Assembly (NCBI GenBank): GCA_036704045.1
Contig: DATNQM010000016.1
Location: forward strand, 17,982 to 81,981
Length of the DNA stretch: 64,000 nucleotides
Reading direction: 5' to 3'
DNA from: Ancylothrix sp036704045
Lineage (GTDB): Bacteria; Cyanobacteriota; Cyanobacteriia; Cyanobacteriales; Oscillatoriaceae
The notes beneath the pieces are model-generated. The model worked only from the letters and a program-made list of their open reading frames with translations, ran no database searches and was not told where the DNA came from. The first letter of the stretch is position 1. Each line of letters begins with the position of its first letter. This document shows positions 18,435-27,015 of this stretch, one piece after another. Made by a program: the position numbers and the translations under genes.

Positions 18435-19955
18435 CTAGATATTTACAAAAAAATCGCGCAAACAATTCCACGCTTGTTCGTCTGCAATGTGTCCCAATTC
18501 GTAATATTCACGGGCCATAAAAGCCAACAGCTTAGCTTGATATAAAGGAAATTTAATTGCTTTAGCTGTTTCAAAAGCGCGAGGATAAATTCCTATTTTT
18601 GCATACAACTCCGCAGCAGATATCAAGGGAGAAAGGAGATACGGACTATCCCCAATTTTTTCCGAAATGGCAAAGGCTTGATTTAAGATTTCCGATGCTT
18701 TTTCCCTTTCTCCAGAATCTACATATTTTCTGGCAATATCAACTAAAATATACACTTTATGTTCGCCATCTCCAAGCAGCTTTAATAGTTGAAGGGCTAG
18801 ATCATACTGCTCAAGTTTTACGAAACTTTGTACTAAATCAGCTGAGGCAAAACCCTGATACAACTGAGGGTCTAATCCTGCTGGTATGTCAGTCATATTT
18901 GGTATCATTTCTAGGGCTTTTTTTACGGCTTCTTCGGCTTTTTCCGTCAGGCCGGCTTTGGTACACTCTGCCCCAATTGCCGCCAGCAATCGTACTTTTT
19001 CAATCATCGGTACCGGCGCTTGTATTTGCTCAAATAAGCTCAAAGCTTGGTCATATTCTCCGGCTTGTATATAGCTGTAGGCAAGTTGATTAAAAGCCAT
19101 AGATTTGTGAAGAGCATTCTCTATGCTATTTCCTGCTTGTAAGGCTTGGGATAACGCCAAACTGGCTGTATTTTTTTCACCGGCTTCTGCATATTTTCGA
19201 GCAATTATTTCCCCCGCCCACGCTGCTGCGGTTTTATCTTCAATGGTTTCTGATATTTGCTGAGCTTGCGCTAATAATTCTAAGGCTTTGTTGTGGTTGC
19301 CGGTTTTGCTATAGGCGCTGGCCAGTTCCGATAATCCTAGGGTTTTTGTGTAAGGGTTTTGAACTGTTGAAATGATCTCAAAAGCGCGATTTATTTCTTC
19401 ATTTCTTGTATAACTTGTGATCGCTTCTTGCCATAGCCAGCTTTGGTAATCTTCATCGCTTTGAATGACTCGAATTAATTGCTCATGCTGGCCGTTTTTT
19501 GCGTAATTCCAAATTAGGGGAATAAACAGATGAAGAATTCGTCTATATTCATCTTTGATTAGGAATCCTATTTCTAAAGCTTCGTCATAATAGCCAAGTT
19601 CTCCATAATTTTCGGCGATATTCACAAACAAGAAGTCAGTGTCATCAACCTCTTGAATTGTTTTAGCAATTTCTAGGGATTCCGATAAAATTTCTAAGGC
19701 TTGATTGTTAAAACCGGCTTCTATATAGGGAGACGAGATATGATTTAATGCCTGAGATTTTCTAGCTGCTACTTGTATTGTTTTTGCTTTTTCTACTGCT
19801 TCTGCTAACACTTCTAAAGTTCGTTGCTTTTGGTTTATATTGTTATATTGACGAGCAATTTCATTCAAGGCATCAATGTTGTCCTCACTATCTTGGATGC
19901 TGTGGGCTATTTTGAGTGCGGTTGTCAGGAGGGCGGTTGAAAAATTATCTGTCAT
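18435..19955 (-). CDS. Tetratricopeptide-repeat protein (506 aa)
   Basis: A soluble all-helical protein composed almost entirely of degenerate TPR units of about 34-40 residues (ALNEIARQYNNINQKQRTLE, LAYSYIQAGEYDQALSLFEQ and so on). No signal peptide, no membrane segment and no catalytic domain. TPR arrays are protein-binding scaffolds; the partner is unknown. It lies 27 bases downstream of the Hik2-like kinase gene on the same strand, so the two are probably co-transcribed, which suggests, but does not show, a functional link. Confidence 0.8.
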   Translation of the reverse strand: MTDNFSTALLTTALKIAHSIQDSEDNIDALNEIARQYNNINQKQRTLEVLAEAVEKAKTIQVAARKSQALNHISSPYIEAGFNNQALEILSESLEIAKTIQEVDDTDFLFVNIAENYGELGYYDEALEIGFLIKDEYRRILHLFIPLIWNYAKNGQHEQLIRVIQSDEDYQSWLWQEAITSYTRNEEINRAFEIISTVQNPYTKTLGLSELASAYSKTGNHNKALELLAQAQQISETIEDKTAAAWAGEIIARKYAEAGEKNTASLALSQALQAGNSIENALHKSMAFNQLAYSYIQAGEYDQALSLFEQIQAPVPMIEKVRLLAAIGAECTKAGLTEKAEEAVKKALEMIPNMTDIPAGLDPQLYQGFASADLVQSFVKLEQYDLALQLLKLLGDGEHKVYILVDIARKYVDSGEREKASEILNQAFAISEKIGDSPYLLSPLISAAELYAKIGIYPRAFETAKAIKFPLYQAKLLAFMAREYYELGHIADEQAWNCLRDFFVNI

Positions 19956-19982
19956 TAGTATTTGGTAATTGGGAATTGAGGA

Positions 19983-21392
19983 TTAGTTGTTAACCACCGG
20001 CAACCAAACGACAAAGGTTGTACCAGGTTCAGAGGTAGGTAGTTCTCGCAAAGCTGGACTGAAAACTTCTATTTTGCCTTGCATTTGTTCGATGAGTTGT
20101 TTGGCAATGGCTAAACCTAAACCTGTGCCCGGAATATCGGTTTCTGCTTGAATGCCTCGGTAATGCCTTTCAAAAATGTGTTCTAAGTCTTGAGGGGGAA
20201 TGCCTTTGCCGGTGTCTGTAATTGAGATTTTTAACAAATGGGAATTTTCTTTGCCGGGGGTGTGATCTGAGGAGGTGTCGGAATTATTGGTTTCTTTTCT
20301 GGCCGGTGGCTGAAAGATTTCGCTGACTTCGATAAAAATCTGCCCTGGGGTAGATGTGTACTTTACGGCATTGTCTATCAAATTACTTAAAACTTCCCGT
20401 ACAGCTTGGGGGTTGGCTGTTACCGCTGGTAAGTCCGAGGGGATATGACTATAAACTTCTAACTGGCGTTCAGCCGCCATAGCAGTAGCGGAGATAACTA
20501 AAGGTTCTAGGACTTCGGCAACGGCACAAGATTGAAGGCTGGAAGCAGGAAGCAATGGAAGGGGGGAAGAAACCGGCCTACTCGGTTCTGTGGGGAGTAT
20601 GTGAGATGAGGTATGGTGTGGCTGGTCGGTGACGGTATCCATTTGAGACAGGAGTTCTTGTAACCGGTCGCTTTCTCGGAGGATGTTTTGAGCGATGTCG
20701 CGGTTGCTATCGTTGGGTTTGAGGCGTTTAAGTAGCAGTTTGCCAAAGGTTTTGAGGGCGGTGAGGGGACTGCGTATTTGGTGAAGGAGGTTGTCGAGGA
20801 TATCGTATTGCTGGGTAATGGAATATTGTTCTTGACGGTAGCTAATTTCCCAGTAAGCTTGGCGCCGGTCGAGGACGCAAGCAAGTGCAAGGGTATGGGC
20901 AATACGTTCGATTTGCAGGCGTTCTCGTTTGTTCCAGGGCCGGTCTTCTCGGCTGGTGACTAGAAATCCCATAACGGTGCCTTCGTGGATGAGAGGCAAA
21001 ACAATTTGGCGTTTTGAAATGCCGGTTTGGGATTTTTGATCGGTATAGTAGTCGGGGGAATGAAAGTCAAAAGCAGGGCTTTGCCAGTTTCCGAGTTCCA
21101 CCGGCTTTCCTGAAGTGAGGGTGTCGGAAGGCAACCGGGGCAATTGGGAATTTGTATCGCTAGGGTTCAGCGTTAGGGTATTATGGTCTTCCCATGACGC
21201 TGCTGTGTCTGGATAGGCAACGATGGGGATTAATTTGGCCTCGGTTTCTGCTTCGAGTTCTGCCTCGTTACCCTGGTGCAGTTGGTCTGTGGTTAAGTAA
21301 ACCACAATCCAAGACGCTCTCAGTCCTTGAGCCAGCACGGCAACCTGTGACTGGCATAGCTCTACAAATTCTGGACTAACGGGCATTAACAT
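19983..21392 (-). CDS. GAF-domain histidine kinase, Hik2/CSK-like
   Basis: About 469 residues from the ATG at 21392 (a TTG one codon upstream and an ATG two codons downstream are alternatives). N-terminal GAF domain (about 8-185), dimerisation/phosphoacceptor helix with HQIRSPLTALKTFGKLLLK (His near residue 210), and HATPase_c with N box NLIDNAVKY, G1 DTGKGIPP, F box HIFERHYRG and G2 GTGLGLAIA. The H-box and adjoining RESDRLQELL strongly recall cyanobacterial Hik2 and the plant chloroplast sensor kinase, which respond to redox state; an N-terminal Cys13 sits where Hik2 has its key GAF cysteine, as far as I recall. A 50-residue Ser/Pro/His-rich linker separates the two kinase subdomains. Followed by the TPR gene. 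Confidence 0.8.
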   Translation of the reverse strand: MLMPVSPEFVELCQSQVAVLAQGLRASWIVVYLTTDQLHQGNEAELEAETEAKLIPIVAYPDTAASWEDHNTLTLNPSDTNSQLPRLPSDTLTSGKPVELGNWQSPAFDFHSPDYYTDQKSQTGISKRQIVLPLIHEGTVMGFLVTSREDRPWNKRERLQIERIAHTLALACVLDRRQAYWEISYRQEQYSITQQYDILDNLLHQIRSPLTALKTFGKLLLKRLKPNDSNRDIAQNILRESDRLQELLSQMDTVTDQPHHTSSHILPTEPSRPVSSPLPLLPASSLQSCAVAEVLEPLVISATAMAAERQLEVYSHIPSDLPAVTANPQAVREVLSNLIDNAVKYTSTPGQIFIEVSEIFQPPARKETNNSDTSSDHTPGKENSHLLKISITDTGKGIPPQDLEHIFERHYRGIQAETDIPGTGLGLAIAKQLIEQMQGKIEVFSPALRELPTSEPGTTFVVWLPVVNN

Positions 21393-21636
21393 CAAGTCTG
21401 TTGGGGGTGTTTTAAAGGGTAAGCAGGGGGGAGAACGGAAGCAAGAAAAAGTGCTGTTTTAACTACTTTCAACCAATACGGTGTCAATTTCGCGTTGGCT
21501 TTTTTTTAGTTTTATTAAGACTTTTATATTTTTATTACACTTTTTGTTTTGCTTAGGAGCAACTCTGGAGTTTAAAAGCGCTCTAAGGGTTGCCGGTATT
21601 GGGTTTTCAGCCTTTTGATTTTTCACTAAAAAACGA

Positions 21637-21665
21637 TTGATTTTTTGGACAGAAAGGGATATACT
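21637..21665 (+). promoter_or_regulatory. Sigma-70 promoter of the DUF3155 gene
   Basis: TTGATT at 21637-21642, a 17-base spacer, and TATACT at 21660-21665. Predicted transcription start about 21672, giving a 50-base leader that contains the strong ribosome site at 21710-21715. The good consensus fit also shows that the reading frame cannot begin at 21637. Confidence 0.65.
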
Positions 21666-21723
21666 GGCGACGGTTTTTGTAACTATCACTACACCCCGTC
21701 GGCTGAAAGAGGAGGTAAAGAGG

Positions 21724-22044
21724 TTGGCCAGGAGACGTAAACGTAAAAGCCGTCGTCGCCAAGAAGGGCGCCGAATTCTGGAGCATGTGCCTCAATATAG
21801 TATCGAAAGTGGCGAAGATAAACCAGTCACAGCCGCTAGAAAATTTATACACGCCGAAGGCATTCTCCCACCGGCCTTATTGTTAGTTAAACGTAACGAA
21901 CATACTACAGACCGCTATTTCTGGGCAGAAAAAGGGTTGTTTGGGGCGCAATATGTGGAAGAAAACCACTTTTTGTTCCCTAGCCTGAAAATGTTAGAGG
22001 GTAACACGGTTAATAATTCTAACACCGTACTTACCACTCGTTAA
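21724..22044 (+). CDS. DUF3155 family protein (106 aa)
   Basis: A basic N-terminus (ARRRKRKSRRRQEGRRILE) is followed by QYSIESGEDKPVTAARKFI and a C-terminal aromatic region (RYFWAEKGLFGAQYVEENH). This matches the cyanobacterial DUF3155 family, unknown function, probably nucleic-acid binding given the Arg/Lys patch (inference). The frame is open from 21637, but that is the -35 element of the promoter. AGGAGG at 21710-21715 is eight bases before the TTG at 21724, which also yields the family's usual N-terminus, so TTG is taken as start. Divergent from the Hik2-like kinase. Confidence 0.8.
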   Translation: MARRRKRKSRRRQEGRRILEHVPQYSIESGEDKPVTAARKFIHAEGILPPALLLVKRNEHTTDRYFWAEKGLFGAQYVEENHFLFPSLKMLEGNTVNNSNTVLTTR

Positions 22045-22496
22045 CACTAAAACAGGTTGCCAATTTGTGCAAATCTTTCTAGGGAAGTAAGTTTTTGGCC
22101 TGGATTCTCACCCCGTAAAGGTTCAGGCTTGGCCCTTATTAAACTATAAACCAGACATGGTGGCGTTTTGGCTACCTGTGTGAGTTTCTGTTGAAAGGAG
22201 TGCATTTGTCAACTGTGCTGCTTGTAGATAGCGTGCAGCTAAATAGCTGTTAGTTGGTTGTTAGGAAATAAACCTATTAGAAGCAGAGTTTTTGCTCTTG
22301 CCAATTTTAGATAAAGAAAAGCTGCTCTTAAGCCTGATTGTGGGTTTAAGCGCAGTTTTTGTTACAAGCTACATTTTAGAAAAATGCTGAAACTGCCGGT
22401 AGGGGGGTAAGTTGAGAAGAGTAGGGAAGATTTTAGATGCAGGTGGGCGTAATAAAGAAAAAATGGCCAAATAAATTCAATCTAAAATCTTAAGTT
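22045..22496. other. Intergenic region, possible short membrane peptide
   Basis: 450 bases between convergent genes. There is an imperfect stem (GGCCTGG ... CAGGCTTGGCC, 22097-22135). A frame at 22292-22390 would encode about 32 residues with one hydrophobic helix (LLLSLIVGLSAVFVTSYIL), starting with TTG; no Shine-Dalgarno precedes it. Upstream, GAAAGGAG at 22193 precedes a 15-codon TTG frame. None is strong enough to call a gene. Confidence 0.4.
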
Positions 22497-23036
22497 TTAG
22501 GTGGACTCACCAGACTTAAAGGGAAAATTTTTGGTGAGTTCGGCAATTTCGTCGCGGTGAGCTTTGATAGAAATAGAAGTTACTCCTGTAGGAAGTGGAG
22601 GACTAAGGGCTTCGACTTTCAGGGAAACTTGCTCTTTTCGACCGGCCCTTTGCCAGTAAAACCAACCGGCGGCCGGTGCGAGCAGGAGTAGTCCCAGACA
22701 AGCAACACCGACTTGGGGCAGTAAAATGGCCAAAACCAAAGCCAAACAAAGGATACCTACTCCTGCTAGTAAACTTAAAAATACAGCTAAAAACCAACTA
22801 GGGCGGACATAGCCTTCAAAAGTGACTTGGTTATCTAAGCCATCAATCGCTGCCATACGATAGGCGCGATGGGAAAAATATTCTTCAAGCTGAGTCAAAA
22901 CTGAGTCAACAGCTTGGTCAGAAATAAGCTTAACTTCCTCGGTTCTATCTTTAACAGAAGCGCGAATAAAGAAAAATAATCCAACTCCTAGCAGCAACGT
23001 CAGCAGGAAAGTGGATGAAAGAATCGCAGGTGTCAT
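22497..23036 (-). CDS. CCB1-like cofactor assembly protein of cytochrome b6f
   Basis: 179 residues. One N-terminal membrane helix (about 5-24), a soluble segment SVKDRTEEVKLISDQAV with RAYRMAAIDG ... VTFEGYVRPS, then two closely spaced helices (about 82-128) and a soluble tail. This matches the 'cofactor assembly of complex C subunit B' family of cyanobacteria and chloroplasts, which helps attach heme ci to cytochrome b6. CCB2/CCB4 is the alternative sister family. The padR gene is 42-55 bases upstream on the same strand, so the two probably form an operon. Confidence 0.65.
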   Translation of the reverse strand: MTPAILSSTFLLTLLLGVGLFFFIRASVKDRTEEVKLISDQAVDSVLTQLEEYFSHRAYRMAAIDGLDNQVTFEGYVRPSWFLAVFLSLLAGVGILCLALVLAILLPQVGVACLGLLLLAPAAGWFYWQRAGRKEQVSLKVEALSPPLPTGVTSISIKAHRDEIAELTKNFPFKSGEST

Positions 23037-23078
23037 AAAGGCAGTTTTCCAGGCGCGGACTTTACATAAGTTTACTGT

Positions 23079-23492
23079 TTAGGAGGAGGATCTGTCAGAT
23101 TTTTGATGAAAACTCAAGTCGAGTGCGCGAAAAGAACGCATTGAAGTATGACCACCGATATACTCTTCCCAGAGGCTGGCAAGTTCTTGGGCGCGTGATT
23201 TCCATTTAGGGCGAATAACGTACATCCGGCGGGGACGCCCGCGCCCTTCAACTTTTTTCCAATAACCTTTAATAGCGCGTTCATCTTCAAGAAATTTGAG
23301 GGCGCTGTAGAGTACGGTATCTGAGAGGCGGTAGGCGGGATAGTTCTGTTGGAGGTTTTGGATAAGTTCTGTACCGTAGGAGTCGCTTTCCAATAAAGTG
23401 AAAAGGATATAACAAACAGTTAGCTCTTTATTAAGATAAATCGGCGGTGGTACTTGAAAAAATTGGTAAATGTCTTCAATTCGCATGAGCAT
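23079..23492 (-). CDS. PadR-family transcriptional regulator, Pex-like
   Basis: 137 residues from the ATG at 23492 (ATG at 23486 also possible; the open frame extends to a TTG at 23534 with no ribosome site). Winged-helix PadR domain: LTVCYILFTLLESDSYGTEL, YRLSDTVLYSALKFLEDE (recognition helix), and the wing EGRGRPRRMY. The start IEDIYQFFQVPPP and the compact length recall Pex, the period-extender protein of Synechococcus that represses the clock gene kaiA; that is a resemblance, not proof. Upstream lies a 1.2 kb gene-free region with three operator-like palindromes, as expected for autoregulation. A CCB1-like gene follows. Confidence 0.85.
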   Translation of the reverse strand: MLMRIEDIYQFFQVPPPIYLNKELTVCYILFTLLESDSYGTELIQNLQQNYPAYRLSDTVLYSALKFLEDERAIKGYWKKVEGRGRPRRMYVIRPKWKSRAQELASLWEEYIGGHTSMRSFRALDLSFHQKSDRSSS

Positions 23493-23670
23493 ACTTATTT
23501 GTTTTTCCTTAAAAAAATGGCTTGACTGATTCAACTACCAAACCTAAGACTTTGGGTTTTAGGGGTGGCTAATAAACTTTCAATGGAGTGGTGAGTAGTT
23601 ATTAACTAAAGCTACTAATGTCAGCTTTTATCGTAGTTTCAGGCCAGGGGGCCAAACTATGGCTGATTCT

Positions 23671-23811
23671 TTATCTATCTAAAGATAGATAAGGAAACGG
23701 CATCTAATCCGAACAAAGGAACTTTAGCAAGAACTATATCTAAAGGTAGAGAAGGCTTTACAAGCTGTTAACTTGGAAACTCCAAAAAGTAAAATCTATC
23801 TAAAGATAGAG
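23671..23811. promoter_or_regulatory. Three evenly spaced palindromic operators
   Basis: Site 1 at 23671-23690+2: TTATCTATCT AA AGATAGATAA, arms of 10 bp perfect. Site 2 at 23735-23750: TATATCT AA AGGTAGA, imperfect. Site 3 at 23794-23811: ATCTATCT AA AGATAGAG, one mismatch. Centres are at about 23681.5, 23742.5 and 23802.5, that is 61 and 60 bases apart. They lie 180-320 bases before the PadR start. Evenly spaced repeats of one palindrome suggest cooperative binding by a dimeric regulator, most simply the PadR protein itself (inference). Confidence 0.7.
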
Positions 23812-24675
23812 TGGCAAAGGCAATAACTTAAAATTTTGGAACCTAGCCTTTAGCGCTCAGGTTTACAAAAGAGCAGGAGTCATTGCGACGGCAACTTTTA
23901 GAAGCATGAATCAATGGAATTGGGTTAGATTTTTTTTGCAGTTGAGCCTCTGGATTTCATTAGCTCTAAAAATCTAATATTGAGTTTACAATTAACACCA
24001 AGAAAACTAAGGTTTTCATTTACAAGATAGGTAATTTTCAAAAAATTGTCAAACAGTATTCTTAAAAATTTTTCACGAATGCAAAATAGGAGTTTTTAAC
24101 TTCTATGTAAATATTGTTGGAAAAAGACTGAAGCCCTAAAAACAGCTTAGTTAGGGGAGAGGCTAAGCATCTCTGTTGTTGTGTTTCAAAGGGTTATAGA
24201 TTTTTTTAGGGGATTCTTCTAGCCTGCCGTCAGGGTATAGTCTACCTAAAGGAATAGACGACTAAAAGAGGTAGATTGCCATTGGAAATGAGATTTGTTA
24301 GCCTCAATAAAAATCCTGCCGGTCGTGTTTTTATGAAGAAAATAATAGACTGTAAATTGTACTGAGTTATAAGTGTTTGTTTACAAAGATTTTGTAAACT
24401 TTATTGCCTATTTATAAAAAAGCTTGCAAATTATACTTATAAAATTAGAAAAAGTAGTAGTGAGTAAATTGAAAGAACTTAGGAAGCATTAAAACTGAAT
24501 AAAAGTCAAGGTAGTTTCTACGAAAATTACTTGGTTATGTTTAGGAAAAAGTAAAAAAATAGGCCCAAGACAAGTAAGCAAGGAAAAATATTAGGGTATT
24601 TAATTGTGGAAAATACGGAGAATTTAGGCGTGGTGACAGGTTTGTTTTAAATTGTGGCAAAGATATAAAGTTGTA

Positions 24676-24730
24676 AAAACCGATCTCATCTGCTGCTGTT
24701 GCATTTTGATGAGGCCGGTTTTAAATTTTT
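24676..24730. terminator. Hairpin terminator after asnS
   Basis: AAAACCGATCTCATC (24676-24690) pairs with GATGAGGCCGGTTTT (24708-24722) except for two central bases. Plus-strand sequence continues into a T run; on the minus strand the asnS transcript would end in the U-rich arm. Confidence 0.6.
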
Positions 24731-24765
24731 TTTACTTGATGTATAGCGGTTTTGAGTAAGGGAAA

Positions 24766-26157
24766 TTAAAACTCAATAGTTAATGGTGCACGCGGAAAAG
24801 GAATAACATCACGGATATTTTGCATACCCGTCATAAACTGCACCAAACGCTCAAACCCTAAACCAAAACCGGCATGAGGTACTGTACCAAAGCGGCGCAG
24901 ATCCAAATACCACCAATAATTTTCGACATCCAAACCTTGGGCTTTGAGCCGGCGTTCAAGCACATCTAAACGTTCTTCACGCTGGGAACCACCAATAATT
25001 TCGCCAATTTTCGGCGCGAGAATATCCATTGCGGCGACAGTCTTCTCGTCATCATTCAAACGCATATAGAAAGCCTTGATCCCTACCGGGTAATCGGTAA
25101 CAATCACCGGCTTTTTAAACAATTCTTCGGCTAAATAACGCTCATGTTCCGATTGTAAATCTAAGCCCCAGCTTACCGGATATTCAAACTGCTTATCCGC
25201 TTTTTCCAATAATTTAATCGCCTCGGTGTAGGGCAAGCGCTCAAACTGATTATTAATAATATTGTCTGCGGTAGCCAATACAGTATTATCAATTCGTTGG
25301 TTGAAAAATTCCATATCTTCTGAGCATTTTTCTAAAACATATTTAAAAGTGTGTTTAAGAAACGCCTCAGCAAGATCCATATCTCCTTGAAGATCACAAA
25401 AGGCCATTTCTGGCTCAACCATCCAAAATTCTGCGAGGTGACGGGAAGTGTTGGAGTTTTCGGCGCGGAAAGTTGGGCCAAAAGTGTACACATTGCTAAA
25501 AGCCATTGCCATTACTTCTGCTTCTAGCTGTCCGCTGACTGTAAGGAAGGCCGGTTTGCCAAAAAAGTCTTTACTGTAGTCTATCTCTTTGTTTTCTGTC
25601 ACCGGCATTTTTGTTAAATCCAAACTGGTAACAGCAAACATCTCACCGGCGCCCTCGCAGTCACTCGACGTAATAATAGGAGTATGCACCCATAAAAAAC
25701 CTTGCTCTTGAAAAAACTGGTGAATGGCGGTAGCACAAGCATTTCGCACCCGAAACACCGCCCCAAGAGTATTGGTGCGAGCTCGTAAATGGCCTATTTC
25801 CCGCAGAAACTCAAAGGAGTGGCGTTTTTTCTGTAGGGGGTAGGTTTCGGGGTTCGCTTCGCCATAAACTTTGAGGGTAGAAGCTTTGAGTTCAATACGT
25901 TGGCCTTTGGCCGGAGAAGCAACAAGAATACCGCTGATCTCAACGGAGGTGCCGGTGTTTAATTGTTTGACGAGGTTGCTATAGTCAGGGATATCCGGGT
26001 TGAGAACAACTTGCAGATTTGCCATTGATGAACCATCATTGACTTCAACAAAGGAAAAGTCTTTGAGTTCTCGTTTTGTTCGCACCCAACCTTGGATAGT
26101 TAAGGTTTCGTCTGGTTGACCATTTCGCAAAAGTTCTGCGATTCGTTGCTTTGTCAT
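24766..26157 (-). CDS. asnS: Asparaginyl-tRNA synthetase
   Basis: 463 residues, usual length. Class IIb synthetase charging tRNA-Asn. N-terminal OB-fold anticodon domain (TIQGWVRTKRELKDFSFVEVN), then the catalytic core with motif 2 (FRAENSNTSRHLAEFWMVEPE) and motif 3 (GFGLGFERLVQFMTGM), ending in DVIPFPRAP. The sulfotransferase-like gene is 43 bases upstream on the same strand and may be co-transcribed. A hairpin terminator follows. Confidence 0.97.
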   Translation of the reverse strand: MTKQRIAELLRNGQPDETLTIQGWVRTKRELKDFSFVEVNDGSSMANLQVVLNPDIPDYSNLVKQLNTGTSVEISGILVASPAKGQRIELKASTLKVYGEANPETYPLQKKRHSFEFLREIGHLRARTNTLGAVFRVRNACATAIHQFFQEQGFLWVHTPIITSSDCEGAGEMFAVTSLDLTKMPVTENKEIDYSKDFFGKPAFLTVSGQLEAEVMAMAFSNVYTFGPTFRAENSNTSRHLAEFWMVEPEMAFCDLQGDMDLAEAFLKHTFKYVLEKCSEDMEFFNQRIDNTVLATADNIINNQFERLPYTEAIKLLEKADKQFEYPVSWGLDLQSEHERYLAEELFKKPVIVTDYPVGIKAFYMRLNDDEKTVAAMDILAPKIGEIIGGSQREERLDVLERRLKAQGLDVENYWWYLDLRRFGTVPHAGFGLGFERLVQFMTGMQNIRDVIPFPRAPLTIEF

Positions 26158-26200
26158 TTGGTTATGCGAATTTGTGATATTTTGTTCCTCTTACAAGATA

Positions 26201-26929
26201 TCAGGTATCAATAAGCTTCTGACTTAGAGCCGTTGTTTTAAAAATCTGATAAATTTGGTTAGCTTCTTCCAACATGGGGGCATATTTTTTACTTTGTATT
26301 TCTTCAATTATTTTTTTCCGTCTTTCTTCTTCCGACTCATTTTTAATGTTTAAATGTTTTGATGGGAAACTGGTATTCAATTTCCCACCCATTATTTTGT
26401 ACACTTTTTCTTTGTTAGCGGGTGTATTTTTCCAAAGAGCAAAACTAGTGTTAAATTTTGCATTAACTCGTTTGATTACTTGGGAATAGTTTTGAGTAAC
26501 TTCTTCAAATTCTCCGATTATGTAACTGTTTTGATAGTCGATAATTGCTGAATAAAAAGATATATAATACGATAAAGATCTATAAATACTATATTTTGGA
26601 AAGGCAGTGATACAAGAAAGCACTGCATCTTTAGGATTTCGTAGTAAAACTAGGGCAGGAATTTTCCATTCCGCTGCTCGAATAATTTGAGCCGGTGCGT
26701 GTAAATGATGAGCAATCTTAACAGGCTCAGGCTGAGACTGAAAAAATGCAATTACTGCAAAAGTATTGGCACAACGAGGGAATCCTTCAATAACTATTTG
26801 GGTATTTTGTTGGACAATAGTGAGATTTTGGGGAGGAAAATAAGCTCTACAAATAGGATAAAAAAGTAATGGATTTTGGCGAACTAAAGTTCTCACTGGA
26901 ACTGTTATATCCATCAAATTCCTCAACAT
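26201..26929 (-). CDS. Sulfotransferase-like protein
   Basis: 242 residues. An early P-loop-like EGFPRCANTFA resembles the 5'-phosphosulfate loop of PAPS-dependent sulfotransferases, and VLLRNPKDAVLS resembles their 3'-phosphate motif (R-x-P-x-D-x-x-x-S). A catalytic His could be one of the HHLHAP histidines. Acceptor unknown; such genes in cyanobacteria are often tied to surface polysaccharides. Base composition is AT-rich compared with asnS, and the protein is rich in Asn, Lys and Ile, which may point to later acquisition. No signal peptide. Confidence 0.7.
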   Translation of the reverse strand: MLRNLMDITVPVRTLVRQNPLLFYPICRAYFPPQNLTIVQQNTQIVIEGFPRCANTFAVIAFFQSQPEPVKIAHHLHAPAQIIRAAEWKIPALVLLRNPKDAVLSCITAFPKYSIYRSLSYYISFYSAIIDYQNSYIIGEFEEVTQNYSQVIKRVNAKFNTSFALWKNTPANKEKVYKIMGGKLNTSFPSKHLNIKNESEEERRKKIIEEIQSKKYAPMLEEANQIYQIFKTTALSQKLIDT

Positions 26930-27015
26930 TATTTAAACCCTCCTCTAGCCTTTTTGTAAAGTAAAAGTTGATTAAATAGGCAATAATAATTATGCAATTT
27001 CCGTATAATTATTAA

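Larger units (their letters stand above)
23493..24765. other. 1.27 kb gene-free upstream region of padR
   Basis: The longest gene-free stretch in the window, AT-rich. It holds three palindromes near 23671-23811 (separate entry), a looser fourth site around 24243-24260 (GTCTACCTAAAGGAATAGAC), and the asnS-side hairpin at 24676-24722. All of it lies upstream of padR and downstream of asnS, both on the minus strand, so it is a very long regulatory or leader region or contains an unrecognised RNA. I saw no reading frame with a ribosome site. Confidence 0.55.

Noticed and set aside
21637..21723. Upstream extension of the DUF3155 gene
   Set aside because: Its start codon is the -35 element of the promoter; the TTG at 21724 has AGGAGG and the family N-terminus.
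22193..22245. 15-codon frame with a good ribosome site
   Set aside because: Too short to support as a gene without conservation; kept only as part of a finding.
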